Shown piece after piece: positions 6,591 through 13,536 of a DNA stretch of 13,815 nucleotides; position 1 is the first letter of the stretch, and each line of letters begins with the position of its first letter. Origin of the DNA: JAKFWI01 sp031398975. Lineage in GTDB: Bacteria; Pseudomonadota; Alphaproteobacteria; Caulobacterales; Aquidulcibacteraceae. The stretch lies in contig JANNOI010000056.1 of NCBI GenBank assembly GCA_031398975.1, forward strand, positions 1-13,815. Reading direction: 5' to 3'. The position numbers and the translations under genes are program-made. Below the pieces are notes generated by a model. That model made no database searches. It was not told the DNA's origin and was given only the letters and a program-made list of their open reading frames with translations.

Positions 6591-7403
6591 GTGGAAACTT
6601 TAGGTTCGCGGCTGCAACCGCGCCGGTACGGCAAGGTCAATTGGGTCGGCCTCAACACGTTGCTGTCGCGCGAGGTCAAGCGATTCCTCAAAGTCTCGGC
6701 CCAGACGGTGATGGCGCCGATGATGACGACGCTGATGTTCATGAGCGTGTTCGCGCTGGCGTTCGGCGCGCGCGGCTCGGGCTTTCCGGGCGTGTCGTAC
6801 GCTGATTTCATCGCCCCGGGCCTGATCATGATGGGCATGATCAACAACGCCTTCGCCAATTCCTCCTCCTCGCTGATGATCGCCAAGCTGCAGGGCAATG
6901 CGGTGGACTTTCTCATGCCTCCGCTCTCGGCCGGGGAATTGACGGCGGCGTTCCTGGGCGGGGCGGTGGTGCGGGGGCTGATCGTGGGCGCGGCGTCGCT
7001 GGCGGTGGTGGCGGCGCTGGCCGATGTCAGCCCCGCCCATGCCGGGGCCGTGCTCTATTTCGCGCTGGCGGCGTGCACGATCTTCGCGGCGATCGGGCTG
7101 ATCGGGGGCATCTGGGCGGAGAAGTTCGACCATCTGGCCGCGGTGACAAACTTCGTCATCATGCCGCTCACCTTCCTGTCGGGCACGTTCTACTCGGTCG
7201 ATCTGCTGCCGGGCCCGCTGGCCGCTATCAGCCATTGGAACCCGGTCTTCCTGCTGATCGACGGCTTCCGCTACGGTTTCATCGGCCACGCCGACGGCGA
7301 AGGCGCGGTCTGGCGGGCAGCGCTCGTGAGCGGGGCGCTGGCGGCGGCCCTGACCGGCGCCTGCTGGGCCCTGCTGCGCAGCGGCTGGCGGTTACGGGCT
7401 TAA
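6591..7403 (+). CDS. ABC-2 type transporter permease
   Basis: This 270-residue integral membrane protein resembles the YadH/NodJ group of ABC-2 export permeases. A soluble N-terminus of about 40 residues is followed by roughly six hydrophobic segments near 43-60, 72-88, 118-143, 152-176, 185-205 and 243-263. The motif MPLTFLSGTFYSVDLLPGPL near 191-210, then HWNPV and DGFRYGF, is characteristic of the family's last membrane segments. The start codon is GTG at 6591, with AAGGAA 5-6 bases upstream. The ATPase partner is not adjacent, so the substrate cannot be inferred; related systems export lipids, polysaccharides or drugs. It is divergent from gcrA, shares its regulatory region, and is the last backbone gene before the AT-richer protease segment. 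Confidence 0.9.
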   Translation: METLGSRLQPRRYGKVNWVGLNTLLSREVKRFLKVSAQTVMAPMMTTLMFMSVFALAFGARGSGFPGVSYADFIAPGLIMMGMINNAFANSSSSLMIAKLQGNAVDFLMPPLSAGELTAAFLGGAVVRGLIVGAASLAVVAALADVSPAHAGAVLYFALAACTIFAAIGLIGGIWAEKFDHLAAVTNFVIMPLTFLSGTFYSVDLLPGPLAAISHWNPVFLLIDGFRYGFIGHADGEGAVWRAALVSGALAAALTGACWALLRSGWRLRA

Positions 7404-7424
7404 TGCTGGGGGGACACAACGCTC

Positions 7425-8520
7425 ATCGACCGTGAGCCGCCTTAACTGGTACGAAATTGCTGGGGAGGGGCACTTAAGCAGATGAATCGGCAACGATGAG
7501 CAACAGCAACCTGAAATATGGTAACACAACCAGCGAAATGGCCGGCGCGTCACAGTCGAATTTTGTTGGCGCAGCTGTACAAGGGCTTTCCATATGTACG
7601 ACGCCAATTGAAATTCTGAAGAATGACGGCAGCGACGAAATACTAGCCCATGCCACAGGGTTTTTTTGGTCGTGGAAGGGTCGGCCCTGCCTTGTCACTA
7701 ACTACCATGTCATTTCGGGTCGAAATGCCCTTACTGGCGCGCTTGATCCTAAGACGGCTTTCATCCCCAGTAAGCTGCGATTCTACGGCTTGTCCGTTAC
7801 GGTCAGCGGAAACTCGGTGCAGTTCCATCGCCAGCTCTTTCTCATCGAGGTAAATAAGGCAATTAGTGATATGCTTAGTGAGCCTCCAGTAGTAAATGGT
7901 AATATAGTGGATATTTGGGGACTACCTCTGCCGATAGGAATTGTGTTTGGAAAAGACCCTTCTCGTAGAAATGTTAGCGGATTACAAGCTGCCTCATGCT
8001 TTGTAAACGACCATCAGACCAAACGCATCGTAACGAACGCGGGTGATGATTGCGTTATCCTCGGCTACCCGCTTCAAAACTATGAGGCGCTAATGCCGCC
8101 CATTTGGAAACGAGGCAGCATTGCCACAGACACAAACATTGGCGTTGGAGGTAGGCCAGTATTCTTGGTAGATTCAGCGACGACGCCGGGCATGTCCGGA
8201 TCACCTATATTTCGAAAGGTTGTGACGTACACGGCCGACAACAAGGACATTGGCGCGCTACAGGAATTTAGTATTTATGACTTTATTGGGGTTTACGCAG
8301 GTCGCTTACAGCGTAGTGACTTGTATTGTACGGGGTTGGGGTATGGTTGGTACTCAGATTTAGTTGAGGGCGTTCTTGAGCACTACAACTACGGTAAGTG
8401 GCTTCCGGTAGTTACTCCAACAGAGTGACGATTTTTATTAGGCAGCGTCCGGTTTTAGTTCTGCAAAATGGGTCTGTATCGCAGCCACCTTTTTTCGAGT
8501 TTGAGCCCCCCAGCCCCGCA
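7425..8520. other. AT-richer inserted segment carrying one protease gene
   Basis: Base composition falls from about two-thirds G+C to about 37-52% in 60-base stretches counted by hand (7861-7920 and 7501-7560), and returns to backbone values near 8520. Codons rare in the neighbours (ATA, TTA, AGT, AGA) become frequent. The segment sits between the permease gene and argD. I found no integrase, transposase, tRNA or flanking direct repeat, so the mechanism of acquisition is unknown. The boundaries are estimates from composition. Confidence 0.7.
7496..8428 (+). CDS. Stand-alone trypsin-like (chymotrypsin-fold) serine protease
   Basis: This 310-residue protein is a single trypsin-like peptidase domain. 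The likely triad is His71 in LVTNYHVI, Asp139 in NIVDIWGLP, and Ser234 in the TPGMSGSPIF active-site loop, which has the Gly-x-Ser-Gly oxyanion pattern. The segment GDDCVILGYPL before a KRGSIAT strand, and the late FIGVYAGR strand, fit the family of solitary bacterial trypsin-like proteins. No signal peptide, membrane segment, PDZ or other partner domain is seen, so it is probably cytoplasmic. The ATG at 7496 has no clear ribosome-binding site (GGGAGGGG at 7463-7470 is too far); ATG 7538 is an alternative start. It lies alone in AT-richer DNA with foreign codon use. Fold and active site are well supported; substrate and role (stress, signalling, defence) are unknown. Confidence 0.88.
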   Translation: MSNSNLKYGNTTSEMAGASQSNFVGAAVQGLSICTTPIEILKNDGSDEILAHATGFFWSWKGRPCLVTNYHVISGRNALTGALDPKTAFIPSKLRFYGLSVTVSGNSVQFHRQLFLIEVNKAISDMLSEPPVVNGNIVDIWGLPLPIGIVFGKDPSRRNVSGLQAASCFVNDHQTKRIVTNAGDDCVILGYPLQNYEALMPPIWKRGSIATDTNIGVGGRPVFLVDSATTPGMSGSPIFRKVVTYTADNKDIGALQEFSIYDFIGVYAGRLQRSDLYCTGLGYGWYSDLVEGVLEHYNYGKWLPVVTPTE

Positions 8521-8587
8521 AACTTGACGCCGCGCCGCCGCGCCCGCACAAGTTCCGCTCTTTTTTCCCTCGCCAGGACACGCGCCC

Positions 8588-9790
8588 ATGTCCAGTTCCG
8601 GGCCCTCGCCCAGCCCTATCCTGCCGGTATACGCCCCGCCGGAGGAGCTGTTCGTGCGCGGCGAGGGGGCCTGGCTCTATACCGATAGCGGCGAGCGCTA
8701 TCTCGATTTCATCGCCGGCATCGCGGTCAACGCGCTGGGCCACGCCCCGCCGAAGATCGTGGCGGCGCTGACCGAACAGGCCGGCAAGCTGTGGCACCTG
8801 TCGAACATGTTCCGCATCGAGGGGCAGGAGCGGCTGGCGGCGAAATATGTCGAGGCGACCTTTGCGGACGTCGTGTTCTTCACCAATTCCGGGACCGAGG
8901 CGATCGAGTGCGCGTTGAAGATGGCGCGCAAGCACCACAGCGCCGCCGGCGCGCCGGAGCGGGTGGAGGTGATCGGGTTCGCGGGCTCCTTCCACGGGCG
9001 CAGCTACGCCGCCATAAACGCGTCGGGCAATCCGGGCTATCTGGAGGGCTTCGGGCCGCGCCTGCCGGGCTATGTGCAGCTGCCCTTCGCCGACCATGAG
9101 GCCCTGAAGGCCGCGATCGGGCCCCAGACGGCGGCGGTGATCATCGAGCCCGTGCAGGGCGAGGGCGGCTGCCGGGCCGTGCCGGACATGTGCCTGCGGG
9201 GCCTGCGCGACCTCTGCGACCAGGCCGGCGCGCTGCTGATCTTCGACGAGGTCCAGTGCGGGGCGGGGCGCACCGGCAAGCTGTTCGCGCACGAATGGGC
9301 GGGCGTCGCGCCCGACATCATGGCCGTGGCCAAGGGCGTCGGCGCAGGCTTTCCGATGGGCGCGTGCCTCGCCACCCACCGCGCCGCAAGCGGCATGACG
9401 CGCGGCGTGCACGGCACCACGTTCGGCGGCAATCCGCTGGCCATGGCGGTAGGCGAGGCGGTGTGGGCGGAAATTTCCGATCCCGACTTTCTGGCGCGGG
9501 TGCGCGAAATCTCCAACCATCTGGGCCAGGCGCTGGAAGGCCTGAAAGACGCGCACCCCGGCCTCGTGCTCGAGACCCGCGGGCGCGGCCTCTTGCGGGG
9601 CTTACGCCTAAGCGTCGATCCCAAGCCGGTGCAGGCGGCGGCGCGGGCGTGGGGGCTGCTGGTCGGTGTGGCGGGGGAAAACGTCGTGCGCCTCGCGCCC
9701 CCGCTGATTATCGGGCGCGAGCATGTGGCCGAGGCGGTGGAGAAGCTAGACGCCGCCCTCGGCGCTGCGGCTTTGTCGGCGGCGGCGTGA
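8588..9790 (+). CDS. argD: Acetylornithine aminotransferase ArgD
   Basis: This 400-residue, class III, PLP-dependent aminotransferase makes N-acetylornithine from N-acetylglutamate semialdehyde in arginine synthesis. Visible motifs: FFTNSGTEAIECALK (phosphate-binding SGTEA, 101-105), SFHGRSYA (134-141), the IIEPVQGEGG loop (185-194), LLIFDEVQCGAGRTGK (PLP-ring Asp220, 217-231) and Schiff-base Lys249 in AVAKGVGAGFPMG. HGTTFGGNPLA follows. Length is normal. The ATG at 8588 has AGGA 9 bases upstream. Its last bases overlap the argF start (GTGA at 9787-9790), so the two genes are translationally coupled. Succinyldiaminopimelate transaminase activity is also common in ArgD, but the argF neighbour points to arginine. 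Composition is fully backbone-like, unlike the gene upstream. Confidence 0.95.
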   Translation: MSSSGPSPSPILPVYAPPEELFVRGEGAWLYTDSGERYLDFIAGIAVNALGHAPPKIVAALTEQAGKLWHLSNMFRIEGQERLAAKYVEATFADVVFFTNSGTEAIECALKMARKHHSAAGAPERVEVIGFAGSFHGRSYAAINASGNPGYLEGFGPRLPGYVQLPFADHEALKAAIGPQTAAVIIEPVQGEGGCRAVPDMCLRGLRDLCDQAGALLIFDEVQCGAGRTGKLFAHEWAGVAPDIMAVAKGVGAGFPMGACLATHRAASGMTRGVHGTTFGGNPLAMAVGEAVWAEISDPDFLARVREISNHLGQALEGLKDAHPGLVLETRGRGLLRGLRLSVDPKPVQAAARAWGLLVGVAGENVVRLAPPLIIGREHVAEAVEKLDAALGAAALSAAA

Positions 9791-10713
9791 TCGTCCCGCG
9801 CCATTTCCTGGACCTCGACCGTCTGCCGCCGGGGGCGTTGCGCGCCATCCTGGACGCAGCGCTCGCGCGCAAGCGCGCCCGCTTCGGCCGGCTGAAGGGC
9901 GCGGCCGACGACGACGACGCCCCGCTCGCGGGGCGGGTCCTGGCGGCGATCTACGAAAAGCCCTCCACCCGCACGCGGGTGTCCTTCGAGGTGGCCATGC
10001 GCCAGCTCGGCGGGGCGACGCTGACGATGGGCGCGAGCGAGCTCCAGCTCGGGCGCGGCGAGACGGTGGAGGACACCGCGCGCGTGCTGTCGCGCATGGT
10101 CGATGCGGTGATGGTGCGCGCCAACCGGCACGAGACGCTGCTCGCCTTCGCGGCCGCCGCCGAGACCCCGGTGATCAACGGCCTGACCGACAAATCCCAC
10201 CCCTGCCAGATCCTCGCCGATCTCATGACGCTCGAGGAGCGCGGCGTTTCGCTCGCGGGCGCCAAGATCGCCTGGGCGGGGGACGGCAACAATGTCTGCG
10301 CCAGCTACATCCACGCCGCGCCCGTCTTCGGCTTCACCCTGGCGATCGCGACGCCCGCCCGCTACCGGCCCGATCCCGCTCTGGTCGCGGCCGCCGGAGG
10401 GTGCGTGCACTGGAGCGAGGACGCCGCCGCCGCCGCCGAGGGCGCGGACGCGGTGGTCTGCGATACCTGGGTCTCGATGGGCGATGTCGACGTCAGCGAG
10501 CGGATGGCCGCGCTCGGGCCCTATCAGGTCGACGCCGCGCTGATGGCGCGCGCGAAGCCCGAAGCCGTCTTCCTCCATTGCCTGCCCGCCCATCGCGGCG
10601 AGGAGACGACCGCCGAGGTGATCGACGGCCCGCAATCGGGCGTGTTCGACGCCGCCGAAAACCGCATCCACGCCCAGAAGGCGGTGTTGCTCTGGTGCGC
10701 GGAGCGGCTGTGA
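9787..10713 (+). CDS. argF: Ornithine carbamoyltransferase ArgF
   Basis: This 308-residue enzyme condenses ornithine and carbamoyl phosphate to citrulline. The carbamoyl-phosphate loop STRTR (60-64) in EKPSTRTRVSFE, HPCQ (138-141), the ornithine-binding DTWVSMGD (226-233) and HCLPAHRGEE (264-273) are intact and distinguish it from aspartate carbamoyltransferase. A short acidic stretch (DDDD, 41-44) sits in the first domain. I chose the GTG at 9787, inside the argD stop (GTGA), because it gives the family-typical start MIVPRHFLDL; any upstream start would extend far into argD. It is coupled at its 3' end to hslO by a second GTGA overlap. Confidence 0.96.
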   Translation: MIVPRHFLDLDRLPPGALRAILDAALARKRARFGRLKGAADDDDAPLAGRVLAAIYEKPSTRTRVSFEVAMRQLGGATLTMGASELQLGRGETVEDTARVLSRMVDAVMVRANRHETLLAFAAAAETPVINGLTDKSHPCQILADLMTLEERGVSLAGAKIAWAGDGNNVCASYIHAAPVFGFTLAIATPARYRPDPALVAAAGGCVHWSEDAAAAAEGADAVVCDTWVSMGDVDVSERMAALGPYQVDAALMARAKPEAVFLHCLPAHRGEETTAEVIDGPQSGVFDAAENRIHAQKAVLLWCAERL

Positions 10714-11612
10714 GTACGCCCGGCCCCGCGGCCACCGAGGACAGCGTCGCCGGCTTCCGCCTGGAGGGCGCGCCCGCGCGCGGCCGCTATGTCCGGCTGG
10801 GGCGGGCGACGATCGATCCGATCCTGCGCCGGCACGCCTATCCCCGCCCGGTGGCGCTGCTGCTGGGGGAGGCGCTGGCGCTCGCGGCGCTGGTGGGCTC
10901 GCTGTTGAAGGTGGAGGGGCGGCTGCTCGTGCAGGCCGAGGGGGGCGGCCCCGCCCAATTGCTCGCGGCCGAGCACAGGAGCGACGGGTCGCTGCGCGGC
11001 TATGTGCGCCTGGGGCCGGACGCGGCGAACACGCTCAAGGGCCGCCACGCCATGGCCCCGGCCGATCTCCTGGGCGCCGGCGCGCTGGCCTTGACGCTCG
11101 AGCGCGAGGGGGGCGGGCCTGCCCACCAGGGCGTCGTGGCGCTTGAGGGCGAGAGCTTGGCTGCCTGCGCGGAGGCCTATTTCCTGCGCTCGGAACAGAT
11201 CCCCACCCGCATCGCGCTGGCGGTCGCGGAGGAATATGGCGCGGGGGCCCCGGTCTGGCGCGGCGGGGGCGCGCTTCTGCAGCAGATCGCGGGGGACGAT
11301 GCACGCGGGGATACGCGCGCCGACTGGGAGAAAGCCGAGGCCCTTTTCGCCACCCTCGCCGCCGACGAACTGGCCGATCCCGCGCTCCCGATCGACCGCG
11401 CGCTCTATCGCCTTTTCCACGAGGATGGGGTGCGGATGGGCGATCCCCAGCCGCTCGCCGACCGGTGTAGCTGCACAGCAGAGCGTCTGGCGGGCGTGTT
11501 GTCCCGCTTCTCCGCCAGCGACCTCGCGGACCTGACCGAGCCCGACGGGGCGATCCACGCCCGCTGCCAGTTCTGCGCTCGCACCTATCAGATCGATCCC
11601 GGCGGGATCTGA
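10710..11612 (+). CDS. hslO: Redox-regulated chaperone Hsp33 (HslO)
   Basis: This 300-residue cytoplasmic holdase is switched on by oxidation together with heat or bleach stress. The C-terminal zinc/redox switch is complete: Cys253-x-Cys255 and Cys286-x-x-Cys289, separated by 30 residues, as in the family's CxC-x(27-32)-CxxC. The N-terminal domain shows the Hsp33 patterns FRLEG...GRYVRLG, then RHAYPRPVALLLGEALAL and RGYVRLG. The start is GTG at 10710 within the argF stop codon (GTGA), giving MSTPGPAATEDSV. hslO is thus translated with the arginine genes, although its role is unrelated. Its last 25 bp overlap the end of the opposite-strand ribF, leaving no room for an intergenic terminator. 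Confidence 0.95.
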   Translation: MSTPGPAATEDSVAGFRLEGAPARGRYVRLGRATIDPILRRHAYPRPVALLLGEALALAALVGSLLKVEGRLLVQAEGGGPAQLLAAEHRSDGSLRGYVRLGPDAANTLKGRHAMAPADLLGAGALALTLEREGGGPAHQGVVALEGESLAACAEAYFLRSEQIPTRIALAVAEEYGAGAPVWRGGGALLQQIAGDDARGDTRADWEKAEALFATLAADELADPALPIDRALYRLFHEDGVRMGDPQPLADRCSCTAERLAGVLSRFSASDLADLTEPDGAIHARCQFCARTYQIDPGGI

Positions 11613-12574
11613 GCGAGGGCTATGCGCGCGGCCTGCGCATCGCGCGCGATCTGGTCCTGAAGCGCCTCCACGCTCTCGAACTTCCGTTCCGGGCGCAGGA
11701 ACGCCCGCAGCGCCACTTCCAGCCGGCGGCCATAGAGATCGCCGGTGAAGTCGAAGATGTGCGTCTCCAGCAGCGGCGCGCTGCCGCCGACGGTGGGCTT
11801 CACCCCGCAATTGGCCACCCCCGGCCGCCACACCCCGTCGCCCGCATCGACCTCCACCGCATAGACGCCGAAACGCGGCTCCACATAGGCGCCCAGGCCC
11901 AGATTGGCGGTGGGAAAGCCGATCGTGCGCCCCCGCGCCGCGCCCGGCCCCACCATCCCCTCAATCGCCCACGGCCGCGTCAGCAGACGCTCGGCCTCCC
12001 CCACCCGCCCGCCCGCGATCGCGGCGCGGATGTCGGAGGAGGAAACCTTGCCCCCGCCCGCGCCCGTCACCGGCGCGGCCACGCCCACGGTGAAACCCAA
12101 AGCCGCCCCGTGCCGCACCAGCGCGTCCACATCCCCCATCCGCGCCCGCCCGAACAGGAAATCCCCGCCCACCACCACGTGCGCGGCCCCGATCCGCTCC
12201 TGCAGGTGCACGCGCGCGAACTCCCCATCGCTCAGCATCGCGAGCGCTTCATCGAAGCGGATCTGGAAGATGCGCTCCACGCCCAGAAACGCCAGCGCGC
12301 GCGCGCGCTGGCCGGGGCTTTGCAGGCGGAACGGGGGCAGGTCGGGCCGGAACACCTGGCGGGGATGGGGCTCGAACACGGCCGCAGCCGGGGCAAGGCC
12401 CCGCGCGCGCGCCGCGCTGAGGGCGGCCGCGATCACCGCCTGGTGGCCGCGATGCACGCCGTCGAAATTGCCGAGCGCGACGGCCGCGCCCCGCGCCGCC
12501 GGCGGCGCAGCGCCGGGGTCGGCGAACACCTCCAAGGCGCGCGCAGGAGGCGAAGGGCGCGCGGGGGGTTCCAT
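11588..12574 (-). CDS. ribF: Bifunctional riboflavin kinase / FAD synthetase RibF
   Basis: This 328-residue enzyme phosphorylates riboflavin to FMN and adenylylates FMN to FAD. The N-terminal nucleotidyltransferase domain has ALGNFDGVHRGHQ (HxGH-type motif, 41-44), FEPHPR (67-72), GGDFLFG (136-142) and SSSDIR (178-183, the ISSTxIR-type site). The C-terminal riboflavin kinase domain has GRTIGFPTANL (PTAN at 221-224), FGVYAV, NCGVKPT and the presumed catalytic Glu270 in LETHIFDF. The ATG at 12574 is 16 bp after the MaoC-family stop, so the two probably share a transcript. The first 10-13 residues exceed the usual start, so a later start is possible. The 3' end overlaps hslO by 25 bp tail to tail. 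Alternating Ala/Arg codons create a GC-only palindrome at 12291-12312. Confidence 0.95.
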   Translation of the reverse strand: MEPPARPSPPARALEVFADPGAAPPAARGAAVALGNFDGVHRGHQAVIAAALSAARARGLAPAAAVFEPHPRQVFRPDLPPFRLQSPGQRARALAFLGVERIFQIRFDEALAMLSDGEFARVHLQERIGAAHVVVGGDFLFGRARMGDVDALVRHGAALGFTVGVAAPVTGAGGGKVSSSDIRAAIAGGRVGEAERLLTRPWAIEGMVGPGAARGRTIGFPTANLGLGAYVEPRFGVYAVEVDAGDGVWRPGVANCGVKPTVGGSAPLLETHIFDFTGDLYGRRLEVALRAFLRPERKFESVEALQDQIARDAQAARIALAQIPPGSI

Positions 12575-12590
12575 CCGGGTCCGCCCGCGC

Positions 12591-13022
12591 TTAGCCGTCG
12601 GCCCTGCGGGGCGCCGCGGCCACCGCTTCGCCGTCCACCACCGTTTTGCCCTTCACCGCGCAGCGGCAAGCGAACGTGACGTGCCCCTTGGCCGGGTCCA
12701 GGGCGATGATCTCCACGCTGGTCGTCACCGCATCGCCGGCGCGCACCGGGCGGCGGAAGCGCAGTGTCTGCGACACATAGATGGCCCCCGGGCCGGGCAG
12801 GCGATCGGCGATCAGCGCGGAGATGAGGCTCGCCGTCAGCATGCCGTGCGCGATCGGCGTCTTGAAGGCCGTTCCCGCGGCGTAGGCGGCGTCGAGATGG
12901 AGGGGGTTGAAGTCGCCCGAGACCTCGGCGAACGCCTCGATGTCGCGCCCATGGATCGTGCGCGCGCCCTCGGCGCGCTGGCCGATCGCCAGATCTTCGA
13001 AAAAGAGGCCGGTTTGGGCCAT
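12591..13022 (-). CDS. MaoC-family (R)-specific enoyl-CoA hydratase-like protein
   Basis: This 143-residue protein is a single hot-dog domain of the MaoC/PhaJ type, which hydrates enoyl-CoA to (R)-3-hydroxyacyl-CoA. The hydratase-2 motif is intact: SGDFNPLHLD with catalytic Asp37 and His42, followed by FKTPIAHGMLTASLISALI. Length is usual for a stand-alone PhaJ-like hydratase. Likely roles are supplying hydroxyacyl-CoA for polyhydroxyalkanoate or side reactions of fatty-acid breakdown; the substrate cannot be read from sequence. The ATG at 13022 follows AGGCGG closely. It is the first gene of a minus-strand pair with ribF and is divergent from cheY across 107 bp. Confidence 0.92.
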   Translation of the reverse strand: MAQTGLFFEDLAIGQRAEGARTIHGRDIEAFAEVSGDFNPLHLDAAYAAGTAFKTPIAHGMLTASLISALIADRLPGPGAIYVSQTLRFRRPVRAGDAVTTSVEIIALDPAKGHVTFACRCAVKGKTVVDGEAVAAAPRRADG

Positions 13023-13129
13023 GCGCCGCCTGGGCCTCGCTTTACGGTATTTTCAGCCAGCCGCGGTATGAAGCCATCTGAGCAGAACGCGCAAGCCCCG
13101 CCGGACGCTGCCGGACAAGGAGACAGGCG

Positions 13130-13516
13130 ATGGCCGTGGAGACTTCCCTTCCCGTGCTGGTGGTCGACGATTACAACACCATGGTCAGGATCATCCGCAA
13201 CCTCTTGAAACAGCTCGGTTTTGAGAATGTGGACGACGCCTCCGACGGCTCGGCCGCGCTGGCCAAGATGAAGATCAAGCGCTACGGCCTCGTGATTTCG
13301 GACTGGAACATGGAGCCGATGACCGGCTTCGAATTGCTGCGCGAGGTGCGCGCCGACGATCAGTTGAAGAAGACGCCCTTCATTATGATCACCGCCGAAT
13401 CCAAGACCGAAAACGTCGTCGCGGCCAAACGGGCGGGCGTGGACAATTACATCGTCAAGCCCTTCAACGCCGCCACCCTCAAGGCCAAAATGGCCGCCGT
13501 GCTCGGCGAATTCTGA
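13130..13516 (+). CDS. cheY: Chemotaxis response regulator CheY
   Basis: This 128-residue, single-domain receiver resembles E. coli CheY along its length, including the TMVRIIRNLLKQLGF helix and ISDWNM. Active-site residues are Asp13/Asp14, phospho-acceptor Asp58, Thr88 and Lys110 in YIVKPF; the switch aromatic is Tyr107. There is no output domain, so it acts by protein contact, presumably at the flagellar motor. The ATG at 13130 has a strong AAGGAGA 6 bases upstream. No other chemotaxis gene is in the window, so this is a solitary cheY or the edge of a cluster to the right. A non-motor single-domain regulator is possible, but resemblance to true CheY is strong. The next gene begins 20 bp downstream. 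Confidence 0.92.
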   Translation: MAVETSLPVLVVDDYNTMVRIIRNLLKQLGFENVDDASDGSAALAKMKIKRYGLVISDWNMEPMTGFELLREVRADDQLKKTPFIMITAESKTENVVAAKRAGVDNYIVKPFNAATLKAKMAAVLGEF

Positions 13517-13536
13517 ACTCCTGGAAGGAGCAGCCC

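Noticed and set aside
7482..7499. Tiny frame (ATG to TGA, 5 codons) overlapping the protease start
   Set aside because: It has no convincing ribosome-binding site and is too short to support as a leader peptide.
8438..8520. Possible remnant of a minus-strand gene 3' end next to the protease gene
   Set aside because: The short translated tail is not assignable to any transposase or integrase I can recognise, and the frame continues as the antisense of argD.
7404..8587. Search for direct repeats, tRNA or integrase marking the protease island
   Set aside because: None found by eye on either side, so I do not call a mobile element.
12291..12312. Perfect 22-bp GC-only palindrome
   Set aside because: It lies in the ribF coding sequence and is explained by GC-rich codons for an alternating Ala/Arg stretch; no sign of independent function.
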